Source: an uncultured Actinomycetospora sp.
Lineage (GTDB): Bacteria > Actinomycetota > Actinomycetes > Mycobacteriales > Pseudonocardiaceae
NCBI GenBank assembly: GCA_902805495.1
Contig: CADCTH010000215.1
Location: 1-10,664, forward strand
Direction of reading: 5' to 3'
DNA: 10,664 nt
Shown here: piece by piece, positions 1-6,825 of the stretch
How the letters are laid out: each line of letters begins with the position of its first letter
Position numbering within the stretch: position 1 is the first letter of the stretch
Notes under the pieces: model-generated
Database searches by the model: none
The model's input: the letters and a program-made list of their open reading frames with translations, nothing else
Told to the model about the DNA's origin: nothing
Position numbers and translations under genes: made by a program

Positions 1-1
1 G

Positions 2-829
2 CAGGAGATCGGCCGGGCCCGCGGCGACATCGCCGCGCTCTCCGAGGCCGTGCCCGCCCTGCAGCAGCTGGGCGAGGCGGCGCCTGTGCTCGAGCAGCTG
101 GCCGGGGTGGTCCCCGCCCTGCAGCGGATCGGCGACGCCGCCGGCGAGCTCGAGACCCTCGCGACCGCGGTGCCGGCCCTGCAGGAGATCGCCTCCGCCG
201 CGGCGCACCTGGGCACGCTGGCCGGCGCCACCGACGACCTCGCGACCCTCGCCGGCGCCACCGGCACCCTCGACCGCATCGGGGACGCCGTCCCGGACCT
301 CGGTCGGATCGCCGACGCCACGGGCACCGTCGAGCGCCTCGCCGACGCCGTGCCCACCGTGGCCCGCCTCGCCGACGCGGTGCGCACGGTCGCGGCGCTC
401 GCCGAGGCCGTGCCGACACTGCAGGCGCTGGCCGGCTCGGTCGACGACCTCCACGCTCTCTCGGGCGCCGTCGACGACCTGCACCACCTCGCCGAGGTCG
501 CGCCCGCGCTGCAGGCGATGGCCGGCGCGATCGACGAGGTCCGCAAGCTCACCGGCGCGATCGACCACGTCGAGGTGCTCGCCCGCCACGCCGACACCAC
601 GTTCCCCGACGTCCCCCCGCGCCTGGCGAACCTGGACGCGGCGCTGTCGACCGCCGCCGGCGAGCTGCAGAAGGTCAGCCCGGACCTGCGCACCCTCGCC
701 GGGCGCATCGACAACCTCGACGAGCAGATCAAGGTGCTCGCCGACGCCCTGGCCCCGCTGCAGGGCACCACCGAACGCCTCGGCCGCGTCGTCGACCGCC
801 TGCCCGGACGCAGGCGGGGCGAGCAGTAG
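2..829 (+). CDS. Decad-repeat helical protein, 5' end outside window
   Basis: The reading frame is open from the left edge with no stop, so the true start lies upstream and this is the C-terminal part (275 residues seen). I do not recognise the family. From nt 17 to 586 the protein consists of 19 consecutive ten-residue units with no insertion or deletion. The loose pattern is A-[VTAI]-[PDG]-x-[LVI]-x-x-[LIM]-[AGS]-[DEGA], with aliphatic residues at positions 5 and 8, small residues at 1 and 9, and frequent Pro at 3 and Gly at 10. The array runs off the window. After it come about 80 residues that look amphipathic and helical and end in a basic Arg-rich tail. No signal peptide or membrane segment is visible in this part. 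The periodicity suggests a long helical, coiled-coil-like or solenoid structural protein; function unknown. It converges on eutC with 17 bp between stops. Coding status is firm from frame length and codon bias. Confidence 0.8.
   Translation, partial: QEIGRARGDIAALSEAVPALQQLGEAAPVLEQLAGVVPALQRIGDAAGELETLATAVPALQEIASAAAHLGTLAGATDDLATLAGATGTLDRIGDAVPDLGRIADATGTVERLADAVPTVARLADAVRTVAALAEAVPTLQALAGSVDDLHALSGAVDDLHHLAEVAPALQAMAGAIDEVRKLTGAIDHVEVLARHADTTFPDVPPRLANLDAALSTAAGELQKVSPDLRTLAGRIDNLDEQIKVLADALAPLQGTTERLGRVVDRLPGRRRGEQ
17..586 (+). repeat. Nineteen tandem 30-bp degenerate coding repeats (decads)
   Basis: Cutting the translation every ten residues from nt 17 gives 19 aligned units, for example AVPALQQLGE, AVPALQEIAS, AVPDLGRIAD, AVPTVARLAD, AVDDLHHLAE and AIDEVRKLTG. 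Position 8 is Leu, Ile or Met in every unit and position 5 is Leu, Val or Ile. The five residues before nt 17 fit positions 6-10 of another unit, so the array continues upstream. At DNA level the 30-bp units are diverged, which indicates old duplication or selection for the spacing rather than recent slippage. Confidence 0.85.
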
Positions 830-846
830 CGCCCCCGCCCCGGGGA

Positions 847-1584
847 TCAGCCGGCCGCCGACGGCAGCGCGGCGCCGGTGTCCTTGAGCCCGACGCCCGA
901 CAGCCCGAGGCGGAACGACTCGGTCATCAGCGCGGCGAGCACCTCGGCCGCGGCGTCGTGGGTCAGCCCGTCGGGCGGGCGGATGTTGGACACGCAGTTG
1001 CGCTCGGAGTCGGCGCGGCCGACGCGGGGCTCGTAGGTCAGGTAGGCGCCCAGCGAGTCCGGCGCCGACATGCCCGGTCGCTCGCCGATCAGCACGAGGA
1101 CCATCCGCGCACCCAGCGCCACGGCGATCTCGTCGCCCAGCGCGACGCGGGCCTGCTCGGCCACCACCACCGGGGCCACCGACCAGCCCTCGAGGCGCGG
1201 GAGCAGGGCGTCGACCACCGCCACCGCGTGGTCCTGGACCGCCCGGGCCGACAGGCCGTCGGCGACGACGACCGCCAGGTCGTACGAGCCGCCCTCGAGG
1301 CCGTGGTCGTCGGCGAGGCGCCGGCCGAGGTCGGGACGCTGGAGGTACTCGGTCCGGTCGGCCACCCGCGAGCGCACCACCGGCCCCGCCCGCTCCCCCA
1401 GCGCCGCCAGCACCGCGTCGGCGTCCAGCGGCGCGTGCACCGCGTCGCGAGCCTGGGCGTGGGCCGCGGCGAGGCGCAGGTTCTCTGCCGTCGAGAGCCC
1501 GTCGCCGGCGCGCCCGAGGCCCACGCGGGCACGGGTCGCGGCGCGCAGCGTGTCCCAAGGATCCCTGCTGACGTCGCTGCTCAT
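847..1584 (-). CDS. eutC: Ethanolamine ammonia-lyase small subunit (EutC)
   Basis: This 245-residue protein is the small subunit of adenosylcobalamin-dependent ethanolamine ammonia-lyase (EC 4.3.1.7). With EutB it converts ethanolamine to acetaldehyde and ammonia in the cytoplasm and contributes to cobalamin binding. Family hallmarks, in order: RVGLGRAG at 20-27, TEYLQRPDLGRRL at 78-90, DGLSARAVQDH at 109-119, GERPGMSAPDSLGAYLTY at 167-184 and ERNCVSNIRPPDGL at 194-207. The length is within about 50 residues of the enterobacterial protein (roughly 295 aa), the difference being in the variable N-terminus. The ATG overlaps the eutB stop as ATGA (1584-1581), which implies translational coupling and equal production of both subunits. 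It is the last gene of the minus-strand block. Identification is secure from the motifs and from the EutB neighbour. Confidence 0.97.
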   Translation of the reverse strand: MSSDVSRDPWDTLRAATRARVGLGRAGDGLSTAENLRLAAAHAQARDAVHAPLDADAVLAALGERAGPVVRSRVADRTEYLQRPDLGRRLADDHGLEGGSYDLAVVVADGLSARAVQDHAVAVVDALLPRLEGWSVAPVVVAEQARVALGDEIAVALGARMVLVLIGERPGMSAPDSLGAYLTYEPRVGRADSERNCVSNIRPPDGLTHDAAAEVLAALMTESFRLGLSGVGLKDTGAALPSAAG

Positions 1585-2978
1585 CCCATCAACGCCCGGA
1601 TCGGCTCGGGCACCAGCTGCGGCACGCGGCCGGCGTCGTCGAGCAGGCCGACCGAGCCCAGCCACGTCTCGAACTCCGGCGCCGGACGCAGGCCCAGCGT
1701 CTGGCGCACCTGCAGCACGTCCTGGAACGACAGCGACTGGTAGTTGAGCATGATGTCGTCGCCGCCCGGCACGGTGATGACGAACGCGCAGCCCGCGGCG
1801 CCCAGGGTCAGCAGCAGGGTGTCGGTGTCGTCGGCGTCGGCCTCGGCGTGGTTGGTGTAGCAGACGTCGACGCCCATGGGGACGCCGAGCAGCTTGCCGC
1901 AGAGGTGGTCCTCGAGCCCGGCGCGCAGGATCTGCTTGCCGTCGTAGAGGTACTCCGGCCCGATGAAGCCGACCACGGTGTTGACCAGCAGCGGGTCGAA
2001 CGCCCGGCACACGGCGTACGCGCGGACCTCGAGGGTCTGCTGGTCCACGCCGTGGTGGGCGTCGGCGGACAGCGCCGAGCCCTGCCCGGTCTCGAAGTAG
2101 GTGACGTTGTTCCCGACCGACCCGCGGTGGAGCTCCGAGGCCGCCGCGTGGGCCTCGCGCAGCTGGTCCAGCGTGACCCCGAAGCCGCGGTTCGCGGCCT
2201 GCGTCCCGGCCACGGACTGGAAGACGAGGTCGACCGGCGCCCCCTGTTCGAGCAGCTCCAGCGTGGTCGTCACGTGGGTGAGCACGCACGACTGGATCGG
2301 GGCGTCGAGGCGCTGCCGGGCGTCTTCGACGAGCTCGAGGAGCGCGCGGACCGTCGAGGGGCGGTCGGTGGCCGGGTTGATGCCGACCACCGCGTCGCCC
2401 GCGCCGTGCAGCAGTCCGTCGACGAGCGAGGCGGTGATGCCGACGGCGTCGTCGGTCGGGTGGTTGGGCTGCAGGCGGGTGGCCAGGCGTCCCTCCAGCC
2501 CGATCGTCGTGCGCAGCCCGGTGACGACGCGGGTCTTGCGGGCGATCGCGACCAGGTCGCCGACGCGCATGAGCTTGCTCGTCGCCGCGACCATCTCGGG
2601 TGTGAGCCCGGGGGCCAGGGCGGTGAGCGCGGCGGTGTCGGCCTCCCACGACAGCAGCCAGTCGCGGAAGCCGCCGACGGTCAGCGACCGGACCGGGGCG
2701 AAGGCGTCGGCGTCGTGGGTGTCGAGGATCAGCCGGGTGACGTCGTCGTCCTCGTAGGGCACGACGGCCTCGTCGAGGAAGTGCGCCAGCGGGACGTCGG
2801 CCAGCACGGTCTGGGCCGCGACCCGCTCGGCGGCCGACGCCGCGGCGACCCCGGCGAGCACGTCGCCGGAGCGCATGGGCGTGGCCTTCGCGAGCAGTTC
2901 GCGCAGGTCGGCGAAGGTGTGGGAGTGCCCGCCGAGGGTGGTACGGAACTTTCCCCGTCGCTGCGCTCGCCCCGTCAT
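1581..2978 (-). CDS. eutB: Ethanolamine ammonia-lyase large subunit (EutB)
   Basis: This 465-residue protein is the catalytic TIM-barrel subunit of ethanolamine ammonia-lyase; the E. coli protein has 453 residues. The N-terminus has the typical RSGDVLAGVAAAS at 36-48. Residues matching the known E. coli substrate-binding set are all present: Arg168 and Gln170 (RLQPNHPTDD), Asn201 (GINPATD), Glu296 (TYFETGQGS) and Asp371 (GVDVCYTNHAEADADD). The enzyme is therefore predicted to be active. I chose ATG 2978, two bases after the permease stop, because an AGGAGG-type ribosome site lies about 9-12 nt upstream. An in-frame GTG at 2984 overlaps the permease stop as GTGA and would add two residues; both starts are plausible. 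The stop overlaps the eutC start. The enzyme needs adenosylcobalamin, but no cobalamin genes or riboswitch are in the window. Confidence 0.97.
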   Translation of the reverse strand: MTGRAQRRGKFRTTLGGHSHTFADLRELLAKATPMRSGDVLAGVAAASAAERVAAQTVLADVPLAHFLDEAVVPYEDDDVTRLILDTHDADAFAPVRSLTVGGFRDWLLSWEADTAALTALAPGLTPEMVAATSKLMRVGDLVAIARKTRVVTGLRTTIGLEGRLATRLQPNHPTDDAVGITASLVDGLLHGAGDAVVGINPATDRPSTVRALLELVEDARQRLDAPIQSCVLTHVTTTLELLEQGAPVDLVFQSVAGTQAANRGFGVTLDQLREAHAAASELHRGSVGNNVTYFETGQGSALSADAHHGVDQQTLEVRAYAVCRAFDPLLVNTVVGFIGPEYLYDGKQILRAGLEDHLCGKLLGVPMGVDVCYTNHAEADADDTDTLLLTLGAAGCAFVITVPGGDDIMLNYQSLSFQDVLQVRQTLGLRPAPEFETWLGSVGLLDDAGRVPQLVPEPIRALMG

Positions 2979-2980
2979 GC

Positions 2981-4417
2981 TCACCGCACCTCCTCCTCCG
3001 CCGCGGCCAGGGCCGCGAACTCCTCGTCCGGCGCCGCGGCGACGAGGTGGTGACGTGAGTAGAAGCCGAACCACGCCATGAGCACCGCGAACGCCCCGAG
3101 CGCGCACAGGGCCGCCACGACGTCGACGAGGAACGTGGCCACCACGGCCGCGAGCGCGAGCACCAGGGCGACGCCGGTGGTGACGCGCCCGCCCGGCGTC
3201 CGGTAGGGCCGGGGCATGTCGGGGTTGCGGATGCGCAGGACCTGGTGGGCCACCATCATCAGCACGTAGGACAGCGTCGCCCCGAACACGGCGAGGTTGA
3301 TGAGGATGTCGCCGTTGCCGAACGCGGCGAGCACGAAGCCGATGGCGCCGGGGATGATCAGCGCCAGCGTCGGCGCCTTGCGGCCGTTGGTCTTCGACAG
3401 CGCGCGGGGCAGGTAGCCGGCACGCGAGAGGGCGAAGGTCTGGCGCGAGTAGGCGTAGATGATCGAGAAGAAGCTCGCGATCAGCCCGAGCAGCCCGATG
3501 TAGTTGACCGTGGTGGAGATCCAGGTCGACCCGCCGGAGCCGGCCTCCAGCGCGCTGACCAGCGGGTTCTCGCTGGTGGACAGACCGAGCGCGCCCTGCG
3601 CTCCGGGCCCGAGGACCAGGACGGCGGCCGCGCTCACCGCCAGGATCGCCATCGCGACGATGATCCCGCGCGGCACCGCCCGCGCGGGGTCGCGTGCCTC
3701 CTCGGCGGCGAGCGGGACGCCCTCGACCGCGAGGAAGAACCAGATCGCGAACGGGAAGCTCGCCCACACCCCGACCAGGCCGAGCGGCAGCAGCGGCGAG
3801 GCGCCGGCGGCGTCGGTGACGGGGATGTCGGTGAGGTTCGCGGCGTCGAAGGACCCGACCGCGCCGATCGCGAAGAGGACCAGCCCGGCCAGCGCGATCG
3901 CGGCGATGACGAACGTGGCCTTGAGCGCCTCGCCCACCCCGAGCAGGTGGATCCCGACGAAGAGCACGTAGCAGGCGAGGTAGACCCACCAGCCGTCGGT
4001 GATCCCGAACAGGCCGAGGGACTCGACGTAGCCGCCGATGAAGGTGGCGATGGCCGCCGGGGCCACGGCGTACTCGAGCAGGATCGCCGCCCCCGTCGCG
4101 AACCCGCCCCACGGGCCCATGGCGACGCGGGCGAACGTGTAGCCGCCGCCCGCGGCCGGGAGCGCCGAGGACATCTCGGCGAGGCCGAGCACCATGCACG
4201 CGTACATGACGGCCATGAGCACCGCGGCGATCGCGAGCCCGCCCCAGCCGCCCTGCGCGAGGCCGAAGTGCCAGCCGGCGTAGTCGCCGGAGATCACGTA
4301 CGCGACGCCGAGTCCGGCGAGCAGGACCCAGCTCGCCGAACCGGCCTTGAGCTGCCGCGCCGCGAGGTAGTCGCTGCCCGTGCTCGTCCCCGGAGTCGAC
4401 CTGACCTGCTCCGCCAT
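2981..4417 (-). CDS. eat: Ethanolamine permease, APC superfamily
   Basis: This 478-residue inner-membrane transporter belongs to the amino acid-polyamine-organocation superfamily and should import ethanolamine. About twelve hydrophobic segments are visible between residues 28 and 455. The N-terminal motif around SGDYAGWHFGLAQGGWGG (43-60) is typical of ethanolamine permeases. The PAAGGGYTFAR (87-97), AAEEARDPARAVPRGI (237-252) and YAYSRQTFALSRAGYLPR (321-338) segments are characteristic APC loop motifs. The acidic C-terminal tail is cytoplasmic. The start ATG has a GGAGGAG ribosome site about 6 nt upstream. Its stop lies two bases before the eutB ATG, or overlaps the alternative eutB GTG, so transport and cleavage of ethanolamine are co-expressed. 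The gene order permease-eutB-eutC is common in bacteria that use ethanolamine without microcompartments. The symbol eat is used for this subfamily; substrate specificity is inferred from motifs and neighbours. Confidence 0.92.
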   Translation of the reverse strand: MAEQVRSTPGTSTGSDYLAARQLKAGSASWVLLAGLGVAYVISGDYAGWHFGLAQGGWGGLAIAAVLMAVMYACMVLGLAEMSSALPAAGGGYTFARVAMGPWGGFATGAAILLEYAVAPAAIATFIGGYVESLGLFGITDGWWVYLACYVLFVGIHLLGVGEALKATFVIAAIALAGLVLFAIGAVGSFDAANLTDIPVTDAAGASPLLPLGLVGVWASFPFAIWFFLAVEGVPLAAEEARDPARAVPRGIIVAMAILAVSAAAVLVLGPGAQGALGLSTSENPLVSALEAGSGGSTWISTTVNYIGLLGLIASFFSIIYAYSRQTFALSRAGYLPRALSKTNGRKAPTLALIIPGAIGFVLAAFGNGDILINLAVFGATLSYVLMMVAHQVLRIRNPDMPRPYRTPGGRVTTGVALVLALAAVVATFLVDVVAALCALGAFAVLMAWFGFYSRHHLVAAAPDEEFAALAAAEEEVR

Positions 4418-4511
4418 CCGCGTCTCCTCCCGCTCGCCCCCGGACGCACACTGTGAGGCAGGTGTGAGGTCTGCGGGTGACGATCGGGTTGCGATGTGCG
4501 GCTCCCGGCGA
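4418..4511 (-). promoter_or_regulatory. Gap upstream of ethanolamine permease with direct repeat
   Basis: This 94-nt gap separates the transporter stop from the permease start. It contains two exact TGTGAGG heptamers (plus strand, 4452-4458 and 4463-4469), spaced 11 bp start to start, about one helical turn. A 9-bp palindrome CACACTGTG (4447-4455) partly overlaps the first copy. No TANNNT -10 with a matching -35, and no clear terminator hairpin, is visible on the minus strand. Read-through from the upstream transporter promoter is therefore plausible, with the repeats as a possible internal control site. Confidence 0.4.
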
Positions 4512-5846
4512 TCAGGACACGGGGGTCCGCCGGGTGCTCGCGGCGCCGGTGCCGGCGTCGTGCGCGTCGAGGCTCTGCCCGCTCGTCTCCCCCGCCAGGG
4601 CCACGCAGACCACCGTGAGCACGCAGCACGCCGCGATCACCACGGACACCCAGAGCACGCTGCCCGAGCCCTGGAGCACGGTCGCGAACACCACCTGGCC
4701 GAGCCCGGCGCCGATGCCGGCGATCTGGTAGCCCAGCGAGGCGCCGGTGTAGCGGGCGCGGGTGGAGAACAGCTCGGTGTAGAGCGCGGCCAGCGGGCCG
4801 TACATCGCCGCGTGCACCACGCCCTGCCCGACGACGACGGCGAGCACGAGCAGGCCGGTGGAGCCGGAGTCGACCAGCGGGAAGAGCACGAACGCCCAGA
4901 CGGTCATGGCCAGCGCGCCGACGAGCACGACGGGTCGCCGGCCGACGCGGTCGGACAGCGCCGCGAACCCCACGATCCCGAACACCGCGGCGATCGAGGA
5001 CACCGTCAGCGCGTTGAGCACGGTCTGGCGCGCGAAGCCGGCCTGCACCGCGTAGGCGATGACGAACGTCGTGAGCACGCCCTGGGCCACGAACGCGCCG
5101 AAGCCGATGCCGATCGAGAGCAGGAGGTTGCGCGGGTGGCGGCGCAGCACCTCGAGCAGCGGTGGCGTCGACGGGCGGGCGTCGGCGCTCGCGCGGGCGA
5201 AGACCGGCGTCTCCTCGACGCGGGCGCGCACGAACAGGCCGATCGCGAGCAGCACGGCGCTGAGCAGGAACGGGATGCGCCATCCCCAGGTGAGGAACCC
5301 CTGCTCGCCGGCGATCGCGGCGGCGCCCGCGAGCGCGACGGTGGAGAGCACCATGCCGCTGGGCGCGCCCGCGTTGGTGAAGCTCGCCCACAGCCCGCGC
5401 CGCGACGTCGCGTGCTCGGCGGACATGAGCACCGCACCGCCCCACTCGCCGCCGACCGCGACGCCCTGCAGCACGCGCAGCAGCACCAGCAGGATCGGCG
5501 CCCACACCCCGATCTGGGCGTAGGTGGGCAGCACCCCGATGAGGACGCTGACCACGCCCATGAGGGTCATGGTGGTGACCAGCATCTTCTTGCGGCCGAC
5601 GCGGTCGCCGAAGTGCCCGAACAGGATGCCGCCGAGCGGGCGCGCGAGGTAGCCGGTGGCCAGCGTCCCGAAGCTCGCGACCGTGCCCACGAGCGGGTCG
5701 AGCGTCGAGAAGAAGACCTTCGCGAACACCACGGCCGACGCCGTCGCGTAGAGCAGGAAGTCGTAGTACTCGATGACGCTGCCCAGGTAGCTGGACAGCA
5801 CCGCCCGCCGGAGCTGGGTCCGCGAGTGGGCGTCGGTCTCGGCCAC
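4512..5846 (-). CDS. MFS transporter, metabolite:H+ symporter (MHS) family
   Basis: This 444-residue, twelve-helix proton symporter belongs to the MHS branch of the major facilitator superfamily (relatives: ProP, ShiA, KgtP). Supporting motifs: SVIEYYDFLLYA at 23-34 in helix 1, the loop 2-3 signature GHFGDRVGRKK at 77-87, QGVAVGGEWGGAVL at 127-140, RVEETPVF at 209-216, the repeated loop 8-9 signature ALSDRVGRR at 296-304, and ELFSTRARYTGASLGYQIAG at 359-378. The substrate cannot be read from sequence; MHS members carry organic acids, betaine or proline, and similar small solutes. The start is GTG with AGGAGG five nt upstream, and a near-consensus promoter lies about 30 nt further up. It is first in the block leading to the ethanolamine genes and divergent from the PaaX-family regulator, so it may supply a related substrate or be the main regulated gene. 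Confidence 0.9.
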   Translation of the reverse strand: MAETDAHSRTQLRRAVLSSYLGSVIEYYDFLLYATASAVVFAKVFFSTLDPLVGTVASFGTLATGYLARPLGGILFGHFGDRVGRKKMLVTTMTLMGVVSVLIGVLPTYAQIGVWAPILLVLLRVLQGVAVGGEWGGAVLMSAEHATSRRGLWASFTNAGAPSGMVLSTVALAGAAAIAGEQGFLTWGWRIPFLLSAVLLAIGLFVRARVEETPVFARASADARPSTPPLLEVLRRHPRNLLLSIGIGFGAFVAQGVLTTFVIAYAVQAGFARQTVLNALTVSSIAAVFGIVGFAALSDRVGRRPVVLVGALAMTVWAFVLFPLVDSGSTGLLVLAVVVGQGVVHAAMYGPLAALYTELFSTRARYTGASLGYQIAGIGAGLGQVVFATVLQGSGSVLWVSVVIAACCVLTVVCVALAGETSGQSLDAHDAGTGAASTRRTPVS

Positions 5847-5881
5847 GCCGACCTCCTGTGGTCGCGGTCACGGTCGGAGCC

Positions 5882-5910
5882 AATGTAGGCAAAGCGCGAA
5901 CGGCCGTCAA
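5882..5910 (-). promoter_or_regulatory. Vegetative-type promoter for the MHS transporter
   Basis: Read on the minus strand, TTGACG (5910-5905) is followed by exactly 17 nt and then TACATT (5887-5882). These match the main sigma factor consensus at five of six and four of six positions. Transcription would start near 5875 and give a short leader of about 28 nt carrying AGGAGG before the GTG at 5846. Such a clear promoter stands out against this GC-rich background. Confidence 0.75.
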
Positions 5911-5911
5911 C

Positions 5912-5926
5912 GATGTGCCCAACATC
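5912..5926. promoter_or_regulatory. Inverted repeat GATGT-N5-ACATC, candidate operator
   Basis: There are perfect 5-bp arms (5912-5916 and 5922-5926) around five bases. The site lies immediately upstream of the transporter -35 and about where a -35 for the divergent PaaX-family gene would fall. It is a reasonable candidate binding site for that regulator. Arms this short could occur by chance, and the sequence does not obviously match the published E. coli PaaX site. Confidence 0.45.
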
Positions 5927-5927
5927 A

Positions 5928-5942
5928 GGAGCGCTACGCTCC
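5928..5942. promoter_or_regulatory. Inverted repeat over the regulator's -10, leaderless-type promoter
   Basis: GGAGCG-CTA-CGCTCC is a perfect inverted repeat with 6-bp arms and three central bases. It contains TACGCT (5935-5940), a TANNNT -10 ending six bases before the GTG at 5947. That spacing would place the transcript start at or next to the start codon, as in the leaderless mRNAs common in actinobacteria, and there is no well-placed ribosome site. A protein bound here would block the -10, which suits autorepression. No convincing -35 is visible. Confidence 0.5.
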
Positions 5943-5946
5943 CCGC

Positions 5947-6804
5947 GTGTCCGAGGCCCTCGAGCACGCCGACGAGGCGGCCGACGCCGACGCGCCCCGC
6001 CCCCAGGCGATCCTGCTGACCTTCCTCGGCGGCTACCTGCTGGGCCGCGGCGTCCACGTGGCCACGAGCAGCCTCGTCGACGTCCTGCACCGCGCGGGGG
6101 TCTCCGAGCACGCGACCCGCTCGACGGTGAGCCGCATGGCGCGCCGCGAGCAGCTGCACCGCGTGCGCCGGGGCCGGCAGGTCTACGTCGGCCCGACGCC
6201 CGCCACCCGTGAGGTCCTGCGCGACGGCGACGCCCGCATCTGGCGCACCGACGTCGTCAACACCCGCTGGGACGGCTCCTGGACGCTGCTCTCGTTCTCG
6301 CTGCCCGACGCGTGGCAGCGCGAGCGGCACCTGCTGCGCGCGCGCCTGGTCTGGGCGGGGTTCGGGCCGCTGCAGGGCGGGCTGTGGATCGCGCCGACCG
6401 AGGTCGACGTGCGGGCGCTCGGCGAGGGCCTGGGGCTCGACGGGCGCCTGCGCGCCTTCGACGCCCGCGCCGTCGCCCCGACCGACGTGGACGCCCTGGT
6501 CCGCGACGCGTGGGACCTGCCCGCCCTCGCCGGGCGCTACGCGGCGTTCCGGGACCGCTGGGCCGACCCCGCGACGCGCCCGGACCTGCCCGACCCGCTC
6601 GCCGCCCAGCTCCTGCTACAGACCGACTGGCTGCAGGCCGTGCGCCGCGACCCGCGTCTCCCCCGCCGGCACCTGCCGCCCGACTGGCCCGCCGAGCCCG
6701 CGCACGCGCTGTTCCGCGAGCTCTACGGGGCCTACGAGCCGGGTGCCCGCGCCCGCGCGGCCGACCTCGACGTCATCCCCGACGAGGACGCGGCCCGCGG
6801 CTGA
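5947..6804 (+). CDS. PaaX-family transcriptional regulator
   Basis: This 285-residue protein has the PaaX three-part plan. An N-terminal winged helix-turn-helix spans about residues 20-90 (LLTFLGGYLLGRG, then GVSEHATRSTVSRMARREQL at 51-70 as the recognition region). A central domain follows with the hallmark WDGSWTLLSFSLP at 108-120 and LVWAGFGPLQGGLWIAP at 134-150. The C-terminal domain covers about 180-265. The best-known member represses phenylacetate degradation and is released by phenylacetyl-CoA, but actinobacteria carry many paralogues with other targets. No phenylacetate genes are in the window. The divergent MHS transporter and ethanolamine genes are its likeliest targets, with autoregulation. 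The GTG start is chosen because of the promoter geometry and because the motif spacing to the N-terminus fits the family. It converges on the MarR gene with 21 bp between stops. Confidence 0.92.
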   Translation: MSEALEHADEAADADAPRPQAILLTFLGGYLLGRGVHVATSSLVDVLHRAGVSEHATRSTVSRMARREQLHRVRRGRQVYVGPTPATREVLRDGDARIWRTDVVNTRWDGSWTLLSFSLPDAWQRERHLLRARLVWAGFGPLQGGLWIAPTEVDVRALGEGLGLDGRLRAFDARAVAPTDVDALVRDAWDLPALAGRYAAFRDRWADPATRPDLPDPLAAQLLLQTDWLQAVRRDPRLPRRHLPPDWPAEPAHALFRELYGAYEPGARARAADLDVIPDEDAARG

Positions 6805-6806
6805 CC

Positions 6807-6820
6807 GGCCGCGCCCGGCC
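6807..6820. terminator. Short hairpin between convergent regulator genes
   Basis: GGCCG-CGCC-CGGCC forms a perfect 5-bp GC stem with a four-base loop, entirely within the 21-bp gap between the convergent stops of the PaaX- and MarR-family genes. It has no U-tract on either strand, so it is at best a weak bidirectional terminator. In DNA this rich in GC such a stem can arise by chance. Confidence 0.3.
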
Positions 6821-6825
6821 TCGCC

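Noticed and set aside
830..846. CCCCGGGG palindrome (838-845) between convergent genes as a terminator
   Set aside because: It has no loop and no U-tract, and it sits in a C/G-rich stretch. I cannot support a terminator from it.
1581..4451. A 956-codon open frame on the minus strand
   Set aside because: Its C-terminal half is EutB, but upstream of residue M at 2978 it is Arg/Gly/Pro-rich low-complexity translation in the wrong frame of the permease gene. It is a product of high GC, not a fusion protein.
3245..4456. A 403-codon plus-strand frame antisense to the ethanolamine permease
   Set aside because: The translation is charged low-complexity sequence, and the minus strand carries a complete twelve-helix transporter.
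4418..4511. A cobalamin riboswitch upstream of the B12-dependent lyase genes
   Set aside because: The gap is 94 nt, too short for the usual ~200-nt aptamer, and no B12-box-like conserved core is visible. The 5847-5946 region is likewise too short.
4294..6330. A long minus-strand frame crossing the MHS transporter and part of the PaaX gene
   Set aside because: It crosses the divergent promoter region and lies in a different frame from the motif-bearing transporter. It has no recognisable domain.
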